Positions 48,241 to 56,639 of a stretch of DNA of 64,000 nucleotides are shown in pieces. Numbering within the stretch: the first letter of the stretch is position 1; each line of letters begins with the position of its first letter. The notes under the pieces were generated by a model that ran no database searches, was not told the origin of the DNA, and worked only from the letters and a program-made list of their open reading frames with translations. Both the position numbers and the translations under genes were made by a program. Source of the DNA: Erwinia sp. JUb26 (GTDB lineage Bacteria > Pseudomonadota > Gammaproteobacteria > Enterobacterales > Enterobacteriaceae); assembly GCF_003751505.1 (NCBI RefSeq), contig NZ_RJVB01000005.1, forward strand, positions 62,001-126,000, given 5' to 3'.

Positions 48241-49449
48241 TCAAATCCGCTGATTCCTCCCGGCAGGAAGACAAACCAGCAGTTCCACCACCAGCAGCCC
48301 GGCCACCAGCAGCAGCGGCAAATCCCAGTTGCCAACAAACGTCCACAGATAGCCCACCAGCAGCGGACCCAGTCCGGCAATCAGATAGCCCACGCTCTGC
48401 GCCATGGCTGACAGCCGCGCCGCGCTCTCCCCACTGGCGCTGCGCACCACGAACAGATAGGTTCCCAGACCCGGACCGGCCCCCTGGCCAAACCCCAGCA
48501 GCAGCACCCAGATCATTGCCGTGCTGCCAGGGGCATACAGGATCCCCAGCGTGCCGAACAGGCACAGCAGGATCGTGAGAACCATAAATCCGCGCTGATC
48601 GGCCACCCGGGCGGCAAAAAACGGCACCAGAAAACCGCCGATCATCAGGCTGAACTGCGAGGCTGAAAACAGCAGCGCTGCCGCTTCAGGCGTGGAGCCA
48701 CGACTGATAAATATCGTCGGCATCCAGGCCAGAAAGACGTAAAGGTTCAGCACCTGCAGGCCAAAAAACAGCGTCACCGACCAGGCCACCGGCTGCCGAT
48801 AGAGGTTAACCCGCTCGCCGTTCTGAACGCCGGGGACCAGGCCTGCGGCGGCAGCATAGCGTAACTGCGGCAGCCAGATCAGCATCGCCAGCAGCGCCGG
48901 AAGCGCCCACAGCGCCAGCGACTGATAGGCCGCCGGTTCATTCGCGCCCAAAGCGAGGTAGAGAGGAAAAGCGCCGCTGGCGCCAATCACCGCCCCCACG
49001 CCCAGCATCAGAGCATAAATCCCCATCACCGTTCCCATTTGGCGGGGCTGAAAACGTTTACGCGCCAGGGCGGGCATAATCACATTCATAATCGCAATGC
49101 CGATGCTGCCAATCGCCGTGCCCACCAGCAGCATCATCTCCCCCAGCCCTCTTACGGCACAGCCCAGGCAAAGCAGCGCCAAAGCCAGAAACAGCGCGCG
49201 TTCTTCACCAAATCGCTGGCGCAGCTTCACGCCGGTGATCGAGAACACGCTGAGCAGCACCAGCGGCAGCGTTGTCACCATCAGCGTGGAACTGAAGCTG
49301 AGGTGGAACTCCGCCAGCAGCGGCCCCACCGTGGTAAAAATCAGCCGCATATTCATCGAAACTAGAATAAACCCCAGCCACAGTAGCCAGAGTTGCCCGG
49401 CACGCGCCTGCGTGGCCGTGCGGGTATTACCACCGGATAATTCGTTCAT
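48241..49449 (-). CDS. CynX/NimT-family MFS transporter
   Basis: 402 residues, about 12 membrane helices. The N-terminal block LGFILVSMNMRLIFTTVGPLLAEF and the loop VKLRQRFGEERALFLALALL place it in the CynX/NimT group of the major facilitator superfamily (cyanate, nitroimidazole and related exporters; many members uncharacterised). A GGAG ribosome binding site precedes the ATG. Divergent from an AraC-type regulator that probably controls it. It has no resemblance to the sugar-porter class that takes up inositol, so I do not assign it to inositol import. Confidence 0.82.
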   Translation of the reverse strand: MNELSGGNTRTATQARAGQLWLLWLGFILVSMNMRLIFTTVGPLLAEFHLSFSSTLMVTTLPLVLLSVFSITGVKLRQRFGEERALFLALALLCLGCAVRGLGEMMLLVGTAIGSIGIAIMNVIMPALARKRFQPRQMGTVMGIYALMLGVGAVIGASGAFPLYLALGANEPAAYQSLALWALPALLAMLIWLPQLRYAAAAGLVPGVQNGERVNLYRQPVAWSVTLFFGLQVLNLYVFLAWMPTIFISRGSTPEAAALLFSASQFSLMIGGFLVPFFAARVADQRGFMVLTILLCLFGTLGILYAPGSTAMIWVLLLGFGQGAGPGLGTYLFVVRSASGESAARLSAMAQSVGYLIAGLGPLLVGYLWTFVGNWDLPLLLVAGLLVVELLVCLPAGRNQRI

Positions 49450-49634
49450 CTGTTACTCCGTACGGGTGACGGTTGCCATCACCTCATCTGCGTTAGTCAT
49501 CGGTTAATCGGGCCGCGCGAAGCCGTGGATCACTATAAGTTTTTAATGCGATTGTGTATCATTCGCTTCTTAGGCATAACGGAGCTTTGTTTAGGCATTA
49601 CGGAGCCGGCGTGATGTGGAATGCAGAGGGCACA

Positions 49635-50540
49635 ATGATTTCAGCGCAGCGTTTTAGCTGGCACAGGCAGCCGATATCCCAGGAGTCCTGCGGTGGCTTT
49701 GTCGATCGCCTGCGGCTGGATGACGGCCTGGCGCTGGCCTTGTGCCACTATCAGCCGCAGCGTGATTTGCGTGAGCACAGCATCATCGAACGGAACGTTC
49801 GCAGTCTGACAATCGCTATTGCGCTTGAGGGTAACAGCCTGACCAGCGCCAGCGACGGCAGCCATTATCATCTGCGCGCAGGGCACAGCACGGTGGCGCT
49901 ATTTTCCCGCGCCCGCGGCGAGCGTTTTTTACCGGCGGGTCAGCAGATACGCCAGCTGCGGCTGATCGTTGATGAACCGCTGATGGAGCAGTACGCGCTG
50001 ACCGGGCTGCTCAGCGGTCGTCAGCCAGATAATCAGGTGTATTCCCTGTTCTCCGGCCAGCACGGCCTGAGTATCCAGCGGCTGGCGGAACGGCTGGTCG
50101 CGCTGCATAGCCGGAATGCCAGCGCCCTCGAAATCCAGATCGCCACGCTTACCCTGCTGAGTGAGCAGGCCAGGCTGCTCTCATCGCCGCCGAAAAAGTC
50201 ACAGACGATGAGCGGTGCGGCCCAGGATAAGCTGCTCAAAGCCAGAGAACTCATGCAGCAGCACTATGACCAGCCGCTGACCGTGGGCTGGCTCTGTGCC
50301 ACCACGGGCAGCAATGAATTCGCGTTGAAGCAGGGGTTTCGCACGCTGTTCAATACCACGCCGCACCGCATGCTGACGGAGATTCGCATGGCTCACGCCT
50401 TGGCATTACTGGAAAGCGGGCTACACGCTTCCACGGTGGCGTGGAAGGTCGGCTATCAGCATCTTTCCAGCTTCAGCGCAGCCTTCCATCGTTTTTACGG
50501 TCGAACGCCCACCTCGGTTAGCGGTAAACGCCAGCCATAA
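49635..50540 (+). CDS. AraC-family transcriptional regulator beside the CynX-like transporter
   Basis: 301 residues from the ATG at 49635, chosen for its GAGGG ribosome binding site; in-frame starts at 49614 (ATG) and 49554 (GTG) are possible. The C-terminal double HTH (about 205-300) is clear: LTVGWLCATTGSNEFALKQGFRTLFNTTPHRML and VAWKVGYQHLSSFSAAFHRFYGRTP. The N-terminal about 190 residues show no recognised ligand domain; this resembles the PchR/YbtA-like group in length. Divergent from the MFS gene, with 185 bp between them. Confidence 0.85.
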   Translation: MISAQRFSWHRQPISQESCGGFVDRLRLDDGLALALCHYQPQRDLREHSIIERNVRSLTIAIALEGNSLTSASDGSHYHLRAGHSTVALFSRARGERFLPAGQQIRQLRLIVDEPLMEQYALTGLLSGRQPDNQVYSLFSGQHGLSIQRLAERLVALHSRNASALEIQIATLTLLSEQARLLSSPPKKSQTMSGAAQDKLLKARELMQQHYDQPLTVGWLCATTGSNEFALKQGFRTLFNTTPHRMLTEIRMAHALALLESGLHASTVAWKVGYQHLSSFSAAFHRFYGRTPTSVSGKRQP

Positions 50541-50573
50541 AAAAACGGGCAGCCCGTAGGTGGCCGCCCGTTT
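50541..50573. terminator. Terminator between AraC gene and iolB
   Basis: AAACGGGC (50543-50550) with GCCCGTTT (50566-50573) around an internal partly paired loop; A-run at 50541-50545 gives T on the minus strand and TTTATT follows on the plus strand. Serves the AraC gene and possibly the convergent iolAB. Confidence 0.7.
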
Positions 50574-50669
50574 ATTAGCTTGTTTTCAACATCAACCTTT
50601 TCCTTCGAGCTTCCAGCGGCCTGACGGCGACGAAAACCCTCCGGGGTACATCACTACAACTAAACCAAC

Positions 50670-51488
50670 TTACTTCTTGCGCGGATACTCATCGCTGTTC
50701 ACCCAGGCGTGATCTTTCTCCCAGGTAAATTTCCATAAACGTACTGGCCCGGCCATGACGTTCAAATAGTAGTTGTCGTAACCGGCGATAGTCGCTACCG
50801 GATGGTAGCCACGCGGCACGGTAACAACGTCGCGGTTATACACCGGCATGCACTCATCCAGCGAGCGATCGTCGGTATAGACGCGCTGCAGGGCGAAGCC
50901 ACGCTCCGGATCGAAACGGTGATAGTACGTCTCTTCCAGATAGGTTTCGTCTTCTGAATCTTCCTGGTCGTGCTTGTGGCTTGGGTAGGAACTGGTATCA
51001 CCCTCGTTGGTGTACACTTCCACTACCAGCAGGCTGTCGGCAGGCTTGTTGTCCGGCAGGATGTTATGCACCAGACGCTTGTTGTGGCCTTTACCGCGCT
51101 GCTCCACGCCAACATCTTCAGGCGCAATCAGACGTGCCGGCAGATTTCCCTGGCTTGGCGAATTACACACCGCCAGCTCCAGATCGGACTCTGCCACCAC
51201 TTCAATTTGTTCGTTGTGCGGCACGTAAACGGAATACGGCGGCGTGCGCTCAAACGGCGACATACGCTTACCGATATTCGGGAACTCGGCCTGACGGGTT
51301 TTCACCGAAGCCAGACCCGCAACCAGCACCAGACACAGCTCTTTATCACCGCTTTCAAGCTGGAGGGTCTGCCCTTTCTTCAGCAGATAAGCATCGAAGC
51401 CAACATAACGCCAGCCGGCACTTTCCGGGGTGACGTTCTGAATACGGCCCTGTGCATCGGGCTGCTTTGCTTTATTTAATAATGACAT
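50670..51488 (-). CDS. iolB: 5-deoxy-glucuronate isomerase IolB
   Basis: 272 residues, bicupin. Second cupin metal motif: SYPSHKHDQEDSEDETYLEETYYHRF, with the His and Glu ligands, and PRGYHPVATIAGYDNYYLNVMAG. It converts 5-deoxy-glucuronate to 5-keto-2-deoxygluconate, the substrate of IolC. 65 bp downstream of iolA on the same strand, so probably co-transcribed. Confidence 0.95.
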   Translation of the reverse strand: MSLLNKAKQPDAQGRIQNVTPESAGWRYVGFDAYLLKKGQTLQLESGDKELCLVLVAGLASVKTRQAEFPNIGKRMSPFERTPPYSVYVPHNEQIEVVAESDLELAVCNSPSQGNLPARLIAPEDVGVEQRGKGHNKRLVHNILPDNKPADSLLVVEVYTNEGDTSSYPSHKHDQEDSEDETYLEETYYHRFDPERGFALQRVYTDDRSLDECMPVYNRDVVTVPRGYHPVATIAGYDNYYLNVMAGPVRLWKFTWEKDHAWVNSDEYPRKK

Positions 51489-51553
51489 GCTGCTTTGTCC
51501 TTTGCCCGCGCCGCCGCAGACTACGCGACGGCGCGGATTGTTGGTGAAAAGGA

Positions 51554-53059
51554 TTAGCCCAGCGTAGGCATGCTGAACTCAGACACGGTTTTCTGACCGC
51601 TCGGCCAGCGAACGGTGGCGGTCTTCATGCGGGTGTAGAAACGCACGCCGTCCGGACCGTGCACGTTCAGTGCGCCAAAGACGGAACGCTTCCAGCCGCC
51701 GAAGCTATGGAAAGCCATCGGTACCGGAACCGGTACGTTAACGCCAACCATGCCTGCCTGCACTTCACGCACGAAGTCACGACCGGTGTGGCCATTGCTG
51801 GTGAAGATGGCGCTGCCGTTACCGAATTCGTGGCTGTTAACCAGGTCCAGCGCGGTTTTGTAGTCAGGGGCACGCACGATGCTCAGAACCGGTCCGAAGA
51901 TCTCTTCACGCCAGATCACCATGTCGGTGGTGACGTTATCGAACAGGGTGCCGCCAACGTAGTAGCCTTCCGGGTTGCCTTCAACCTGAATGCCACGGCC
52001 GTCAACCACCAGTTTCGCGCCTTCCGCTTCACCTTTGTCGATGTAGCCCAGCACTTTCTTCTGGTGCGCAGCGGAAACCACCGGCCCCATTTCGTTTTCA
52101 TCTTTGCCTTTATGAATGCCAGGGCCCACGCGCAGGGCTTTCACCAGCGGAGTCAGTGCAGCAATCAGTTTGTCAGCCGTATCGTCGCCCACGGCAACGA
52201 CTACTGGCAGCGCCATGCAGCGCTCGCCGGCAGAACCAAACGCGCCGCCCATGATGGCGTTCACGGTGGCATCCAGATCGGCATCCGGCATCACGATAGC
52301 GTGGTTTTTCGCCGCGCCGAACGCCTGCACGCGCTTACCGTGTGCGCTGGCGGTGGTGTAGATGTGCTCGGCAACGCCGGAAGAACCGACGAAGCTCACG
52401 GCCTGAACGCGTGGATCTTTGTACAGCTGCTCGGCGTTTTCGTTAGAGCTGTGGATCACGTTGAACACACCATCCGGCAGGCCCGCTTCGGTCAGCAGTT
52501 CGGCCATACGGACAGAGGCTGACGGGTCCAGAGCCGGTGGCTTCAGAACGAAGGTGTTACCGCAGGCCAGTGCAATTGGGAACATCCACAGTGGCACCAT
52601 CGCCGGGAAGTTGAACGGAGTGATACCCGCAACCACGCCCAGCGGCTGCATCAGTGAGTAGCTGTCAACGCCGGTACCGACGTCCGCTGAGTTCTCACCT
52701 TTGATCAGGTGTGGAATACCACAGGCGAATTCAACCACTTCCAGACCACGGGTCAGTTCACCCAGCGCATCTGACCAGACTTTACCGTGCTCGCTGACGA
52801 TCAGTTCGGCCAGCTCGTCACGATGCTGTTCCATCAGGGTTTTAAAGTTGAACAGGATACGGGCACGGCGCAGTGGAGAAGTGCGTGACCAGCTATCGAA
52901 CGCGTTGTGGGCTACTTCAATGGCGTGTGCCACTTCGTCGCTGGTGCTCTGCGTCAGTTCACGGATGACTTTGCCGGTCGCCGGATCGTAAACCGGGATG
53001 GTTTCGCTGCTGGCGCTCAGGGAAGTTTTACCGCCAATAAAGTTTCCTACGATAGTCAT
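51554..53059 (-). CDS. iolA: Methylmalonate/malonate-semialdehyde dehydrogenase (CoA-acylating) IolA
   Basis: 501 residues, aldehyde dehydrogenase superfamily. Catalytic cysteine in GSAGERCMALPV (about residue 286); NAD-binding region with PFNFPAMVPLWMFPIALACGN and FVGSSGVAEHIY; the MMSDH-specific lack of the usual catalytic glutamate is consistent with CoA acylation. Converts malonate semialdehyde plus CoA to acetyl-CoA, the last iol step. AGAGGC ribosome binding site. First gene of iolAB. Confidence 0.95.
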   Translation of the reverse strand: MTIVGNFIGGKTSLSASSETIPVYDPATGKVIRELTQSTSDEVAHAIEVAHNAFDSWSRTSPLRRARILFNFKTLMEQHRDELAELIVSEHGKVWSDALGELTRGLEVVEFACGIPHLIKGENSADVGTGVDSYSLMQPLGVVAGITPFNFPAMVPLWMFPIALACGNTFVLKPPALDPSASVRMAELLTEAGLPDGVFNVIHSSNENAEQLYKDPRVQAVSFVGSSGVAEHIYTTASAHGKRVQAFGAAKNHAIVMPDADLDATVNAIMGGAFGSAGERCMALPVVVAVGDDTADKLIAALTPLVKALRVGPGIHKGKDENEMGPVVSAAHQKKVLGYIDKGEAEGAKLVVDGRGIQVEGNPEGYYVGGTLFDNVTTDMVIWREEIFGPVLSIVRAPDYKTALDLVNSHEFGNGSAIFTSNGHTGRDFVREVQAGMVGVNVPVPVPMAFHSFGGWKRSVFGALNVHGPDGVRFYTRMKTATVRWPSGQKTVSEFSMPTLG

Positions 53060-53557
53060 GTTCTGGCCTCTTTGATGTGATAGTTCCCATGCAGGCAGTC
53101 TGAATCACAACGCTACCTGGCCGGGCAAAACTCTAATGCGTGGGATGACAGTATAATATTGGAATAAATTTTTCAAATATTTCACTTTAGAAAATTCGGT
53201 TTTAGCGGCATGGATCGCATTTTTCACGGTCGGGACCTGCCGGGTAAATGGTCCTGCCTGCCGACACTGCCAAAAAGCCCCCAGCGCAGGCCCCATGCGG
53301 AACAGTGGTTTTACCACGTGACGATAACGCCCCCGGAATTCTTCGCGCTTTCGCCTGGGATTTCTCTGTGTTTTTGCTGGTGTTTTTTTCCGCACGGTGA
53401 AATTTTGAGAGGCGGATCTAAAAATTTAAATTTCATTATTCACTAACTATGAAATAAATGTTTTCTTATGCGTACTTTTACTGCACCATGCGGATCGGGT
53501 AAGACCGGCCCTGTGGTGGAGTTTTTTTTATTACCCTACTGAAACAGGAGCCAGCAC
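53060..53557. promoter_or_regulatory. Divergent iolA / iolI control region
   Basis: 498 bp without a credible gene. Toward iolA (minus strand) a promoter candidate is TTGAAA, a 15-bp spacer and TATACT around 53152-53178, with GGAATAAATTTTTC at 53162-53175 overlapping it and TTTCACT at 53181-53187. Toward iolI there is an inverted repeat TTTCAT (53431-53436) / ATGAAA (53449-53454). The middle (53190-53400) is ordinary mixed sequence. Confidence 0.6.
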
Positions 53558-54373
53558 ATGGCTATCGATCCAACCCGCATTTGTATTAACCGTAAAATTG
53601 CCCCAGCACTGAGCATTGAAGCCTTCTTCCAGCTGGTACAAAAGCTGGGTCTGAACAAGGTTGAGCTGCGTAACGATATGAAGGGCGGCAGCGTGACTGA
53701 CGATCTCAGTCACCAGCAGGTGAAAGACCTGGCGGAAAAATACGGCATGGAAATTATCACCATCAACGCCGTCTATCCGTTCAACCAGATCAGCGACGAT
53801 CTGCTGGCGCGCGCTGAAGGGCTGCTGAAGGATGCGCAGGGTATCGGTGCGAAGGCGCTGGTGATGTGCCCGCTGAACGACGGCACGCCGGTTTCTGCGG
53901 AAGATACCGTCAACGCGCTGCGCACGCTGGCACCGCTGTTTGACCGCTACGGCATTAAAGGGCTGGTTGAGCCGCTGGGCTTCCCGGTCAGCTCACTGCG
54001 CTCCGCAGGCCAGGCGCTGGCGCTGATCGACCAGGCCGACGTGCCGTTTACGCTGGTGCTGGATACCTTCCACCACCACCTGTATGAAGGCGCGGAGCAG
54101 GATTTCGCTGCGGGTCTGGATGTGAATCGCATCGGGCTGGTGCACCTGTCCGGCGTGGAAGACGATCGTGAAGTCAGCAAGCTGACCGACGAAGAGCGCA
54201 TCATGCTGAGCGAAGGTGACCGTCTGAAGAGCGTATCGCAGGTACAGCGCCTGGAGAAGCTGGGCTACAAAGGCATCTACGCCTTCGAGCCGTTTGCTTC
54301 CAGCATGGACAACTGGACCGCAGCGGACATCGAGCGCGAAATTCGCCAGAGCATCGCGCTGCTGCAGGGCTAA
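53558..54373 (+). CDS. iolI: IolI-like 2-keto-myo-inositol isomerase (TIM barrel)
   Basis: 271 residues, AP-endonuclease-2-like TIM barrel. Begins DPTRICINRKIAPALSIEAFFQLVQKLGLNKVELRNDM; metal-site motifs include KGLVEPLGFP, LVLDTFHHHLYEGAEQDF, RIGLVHLSGVED and YAFEPFASSM. Bacillus IolI isomerises 2-keto-myo-inositol to 1-keto-D-chiro-inositol, allowing use of other inositol isomers. Good AGGAG ribosome binding site. Alone on the plus strand, divergent from iolA. Related to IolE and IolH, so the exact activity is inferred. Confidence 0.82.
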   Translation: MAIDPTRICINRKIAPALSIEAFFQLVQKLGLNKVELRNDMKGGSVTDDLSHQQVKDLAEKYGMEIITINAVYPFNQISDDLLARAEGLLKDAQGIGAKALVMCPLNDGTPVSAEDTVNALRTLAPLFDRYGIKGLVEPLGFPVSSLRSAGQALALIDQADVPFTLVLDTFHHHLYEGAEQDFAAGLDVNRIGLVHLSGVEDDREVSKLTDEERIMLSEGDRLKSVSQVQRLEKLGYKGIYAFEPFASSMDNWTAADIEREIRQSIALLQG

Positions 54374-54410
54374 AAATCCCGTGGTCGGGTGATTACCCGG
54401 CCCTCACGGA

Positions 54411-54434
54411 AAATCCGGCCAACCGGCCGGATTT
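54411..54434. other. Perfect hairpin after iolI
   Basis: AAATCCGGCC / GGCCGGATTT, 10-bp arms with a 4-base loop, 38 bp after the iolI stop. Short T content only; it precedes the true terminator. Confidence 0.6.
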
Positions 54435-54456
54435 CATCTCTTATCTGTGTCACTTA

Positions 54457-54482
54457 GCGGCCTTCCAGGGCCGCATTTTTTT
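54457..54482 (+). terminator. Rho-independent terminator of iolI
   Basis: GCGGCC (54457-54462) and GGCCGC (54469-54474) with a 6-base loop, followed by A and seven T to 54482. The T-run abuts the stop codon of convergent yhhS. Confidence 0.88.
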
Positions 54483-55674
54483 ATGCGCTCGTCACCCGTT
54501 TTAGCCTAAGCGTCGCCAGTATCGCCAGGCACACCAGCAGGCTGCTCAGCAGATAGATTACCGGCACCCCGGCATAGCTCATAATCAGCCCGGCCAGCGG
54601 CCCGGTTATTCCCAGCGCCAGATCCATAAAGGCCGTATAGGTTGCCAGCGCGCTGCCCTGATTCTGCGGCGGCACCACTTTCACCGCCACCACGCCAATC
54701 GCCGGGAACACCAGCGAGAAGCCGGCACCGGTCAGCAGCGCCCCCACTTTCGCCATCCACGGCTCCCACGAGCCCCAGACCATCAGCAGCCCTAAGGCCT
54801 CAACGGCAAAACAGACCAGCGCCACGTTCAGCCCGCCGTGACGGTTGATCGCATTGGGGAACAGCATACGGGTACCGACAAACGCCACGCTGAACAGCGT
54901 CAGGGCAAAGGCCGCACCCTGCCAGCCTTTATCCTGATAAAACAGGGTAATAAAGGTGGCGATCACCCCAAAACCGACCGATCCCATCGCCAGAATCAGG
55001 CCATAGCCCCAGATACGCCCGAGCACCGCACGGAACGGTAGCGGTTTTCCCTTGCTGGTTTTCACCGACGGCCGCGGGAAGGCCAGCACGATGGCCACCA
55101 GCGCAATGGCAATCACAATCGCCGCAAGCAGCAGCAGGCCGCCCCACATGTAGATTGCTACGCCCAGCGGGGCACCGATAGCCATCGCGCCGTAGGTGAA
55201 AATCCCGTTCCACGAGATCACCCGGCCGATATGCAGCGACCCCACCACCCCCACGCCCCACAGCGTGGCCCCCGTTCCGGCAAAGCTCTGCCCCACACCG
55301 AGTACCACCCGGCCAAGGCACAGTAGCAGCAGGCTGAGCAGCGGTATCGCACTGGACAGCGCCGCCAGCGCGTAGCAGATACCGCAAATCAGCGCGCCGA
55401 ACAGGCCGAAAATCACTACTTTCTTCGGCCCCCAGAGATCGGCAAAGCGCCCGGCATGCGGGCGGCTGAGCAGCGTGGCGAAGTACTGCAGGCTGATCAC
55501 CAGACCGGCCCAGAAGGCGCTGTAGCCCATCACGTCATGGACGTAGCCGGGCAGCACCGCCAGCGGCAGCCCGATGGTCAGATAGCTGGCAAAGTTGAAG
55601 ATAACAACGGAGATAATGCGCAGATTTAAGCGCAGGCCGGACTGCGCGGCGTCGCCTGCTGACGGGTCTGACAT
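54481..55674 (-). CDS. yhhS: YhhS, MFS efflux transporter
   Basis: 397 residues from the ATG at 55674. Twelve predicted membrane helices and near-identity with E. coli YhhS (FNFASYLTIGLPLAVLPGYVHDVMGYSAFWAGLVISLQYFATLLSRPHAGR; GRVISWNGIFTYGAMAIGAPLGV). Known in E. coli to affect arabinose efflux and glyphosate resistance when overexpressed. In K-12 it follows dcrB directly, so the iol region has been inserted (or lost in E. coli) between them. Confidence 0.95.
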   Translation of the reverse strand: MSDPSAGDAAQSGLRLNLRIISVVIFNFASYLTIGLPLAVLPGYVHDVMGYSAFWAGLVISLQYFATLLSRPHAGRFADLWGPKKVVIFGLFGALICGICYALAALSSAIPLLSLLLLCLGRVVLGVGQSFAGTGATLWGVGVVGSLHIGRVISWNGIFTYGAMAIGAPLGVAIYMWGGLLLLAAIVIAIALVAIVLAFPRPSVKTSKGKPLPFRAVLGRIWGYGLILAMGSVGFGVIATFITLFYQDKGWQGAAFALTLFSVAFVGTRMLFPNAINRHGGLNVALVCFAVEALGLLMVWGSWEPWMAKVGALLTGAGFSLVFPAIGVVAVKVVPPQNQGSALATYTAFMDLALGITGPLAGLIMSYAGVPVIYLLSSLLVCLAILATLRLKRVTSA

Positions 55675-55798
55675 GGAGATTACGGCTCGCAAAGCAGAAA
55701 ATTCGAAGCCCAACTATACCTGAACCGTTAGCGTCCTACGGAATTTTCTTCACCGCTGTGGGTGAGAAAACCGCCATATTTTCGTCATAAAGCCTCTC

Positions 55799-55804
55799 TA
55801 TACT
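55799..55804 (+). promoter_or_regulatory. Candidate -10 of the ABC importer operon
   Basis: TATACT, 33 bp before the leader ORF. A matching -35 is poor (CATATT with an 18-bp spacer), so an activator may be needed. Confidence 0.4.
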
Positions 55805-55836
55805 CCGCCCCACAGAGTCCCAAAGAGGATAACAAT

Positions 55837-55938
55837 ATGGTCTTTACTCCCCTGAACTTCCTTCAGGTGAGCGCACGCTACCGGCCCCGGCCGGCAGCTG
55901 GTCAGGCACGCCCACGCAATAATGGAGTGATGCGATGA
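55837..55938 (+). CDS. 33-residue leader ORF overlapping the ABC ATPase gene
   Basis: ATG at 55837 preceded by GAGG at a 7-base spacing, then 33 codons and TGA at 55936-55938. The stop overlaps the ATG of the downstream ATPase gene (ATGA at 55935-55938), a translational coupling arrangement. The peptide (MVFTPLNFLQVSARYRPRPA, then AGQARPRNNGVMR) is basic, with clustered Arg and Pro codons in its middle. No match recognised. It could be a regulatory leader peptide or a vestige of a longer gene. Confidence 0.5.
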   Translation: MVFTPLNFLQVSARYRPRPAAGQARPRNNGVMR

Positions 55939-56639
55939 CCCGTTCACCCGTCGCCGTCTCGCTGAAAGGCATTGGTTATGCCTTTGGCGAACACCGCGTA
56001 CTCAATCATATCGATCTGGAGATCGAGCCCGGTTCCATCGTGGCCCTGCTCGGCCCTTCCGGCTGCGGCAAAAGCACCCTGCTGAAAATTCTCGCCGGGC
56101 TGCTGGAGCCGCAGCAGGGCACGCTGCAGTTTGGCGAACGCCTGATTGCCAACGCCACGAAAAGCACGCCGCCCGAACAGCGCGATATCGGCATGGTTTT
56201 CCAGGATTACGCCCTGTGGCCGCATATGACGGTGGCGCAGAACGTGGCGTTTCCCCTACTGATGCGGCGGGTCTCCGCCCATGAACGCCAGCAGCGGGTG
56301 AAGCAGGCGCTACAGCGCGTGGGCCTCGGTGATTTCGCCGCCCGTAAACCGTCCGATCTGTCGGGCGGCCAGCAGCAGCGCGTGGCGCTGGCCCGCGCGA
56401 TTATCGCCGAGCCGAAAATCCTGCTGTTCGATGAGCCGCTCTCCAATCTTGATACCGATCTGCGCGAGTCGCTGTGCCTGGAGATGGCCACGCTGCTGCG
56501 CCAGCTCGGCACCACCGCGGTGTACGTCACCCACGACCGGCGCGAGGCGGAGATCCTGGCGGATCGCATCGTCTGGCTGGCCGCAGGATCCGTTTCTGCT
56601 ATTCAAACCGTTACTTCACTCTCTGGGGAACCCGCATGA
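55935..56639 (+). CDS. ABC importer ATPase (iron/2-aminoethylphosphonate/spermidine-like class)
   Basis: 234 residues. Walker [18 protein letters not shown]-loop MVFQDYALWPHMT, signature LSGGQQQRVALARAI, Walker [13 protein letters not shown] and YVTHDRREAE. It is shorter than PotA/FbpC-type ATPases and lacks their C-terminal TOBE domain. Overlaps the leader ORF at its start and the binding-protein gene at its end (ATGA), so the operon is tightly coupled. Powers the permease encoded downstream. Not found at this place in E. coli. Confidence 0.9.
   Translation: MTRSPVAVSLKGIGYAFGEHRVLNHIDLEIEPGSIVALLGPSGCGKSTLLKILAGLLEPQQGTLQFGERLIANATKSTPPEQRDIGMVFQDYALWPHMTVAQNVAFPLLMRRVSAHERQQRVKQALQRVGLGDFAARKPSDLSGGQQQRVALARAIIAEPKILLFDEPLSNLDTDLRESLCLEMATLLRQLGTTAVYVTHDRREAEILADRIVWLAAGSVSAIQTVTSLSGEPA

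Noticed and set aside
51659-52522. 287-codon plus-strand ORF under iolA
   Set aside because: Antisense shadow of iolA; composition follows the complementary frame.
55741-55836. Possible thiamine riboswitch before the ABC operon
   Set aside because: The region has a near-hairpin (TTTTCTTCACC ... GGGTGAGAAAA) but lacks the conserved CTGAGA and ACCTGATCTGGATAAT elements of the TPP riboswitch.
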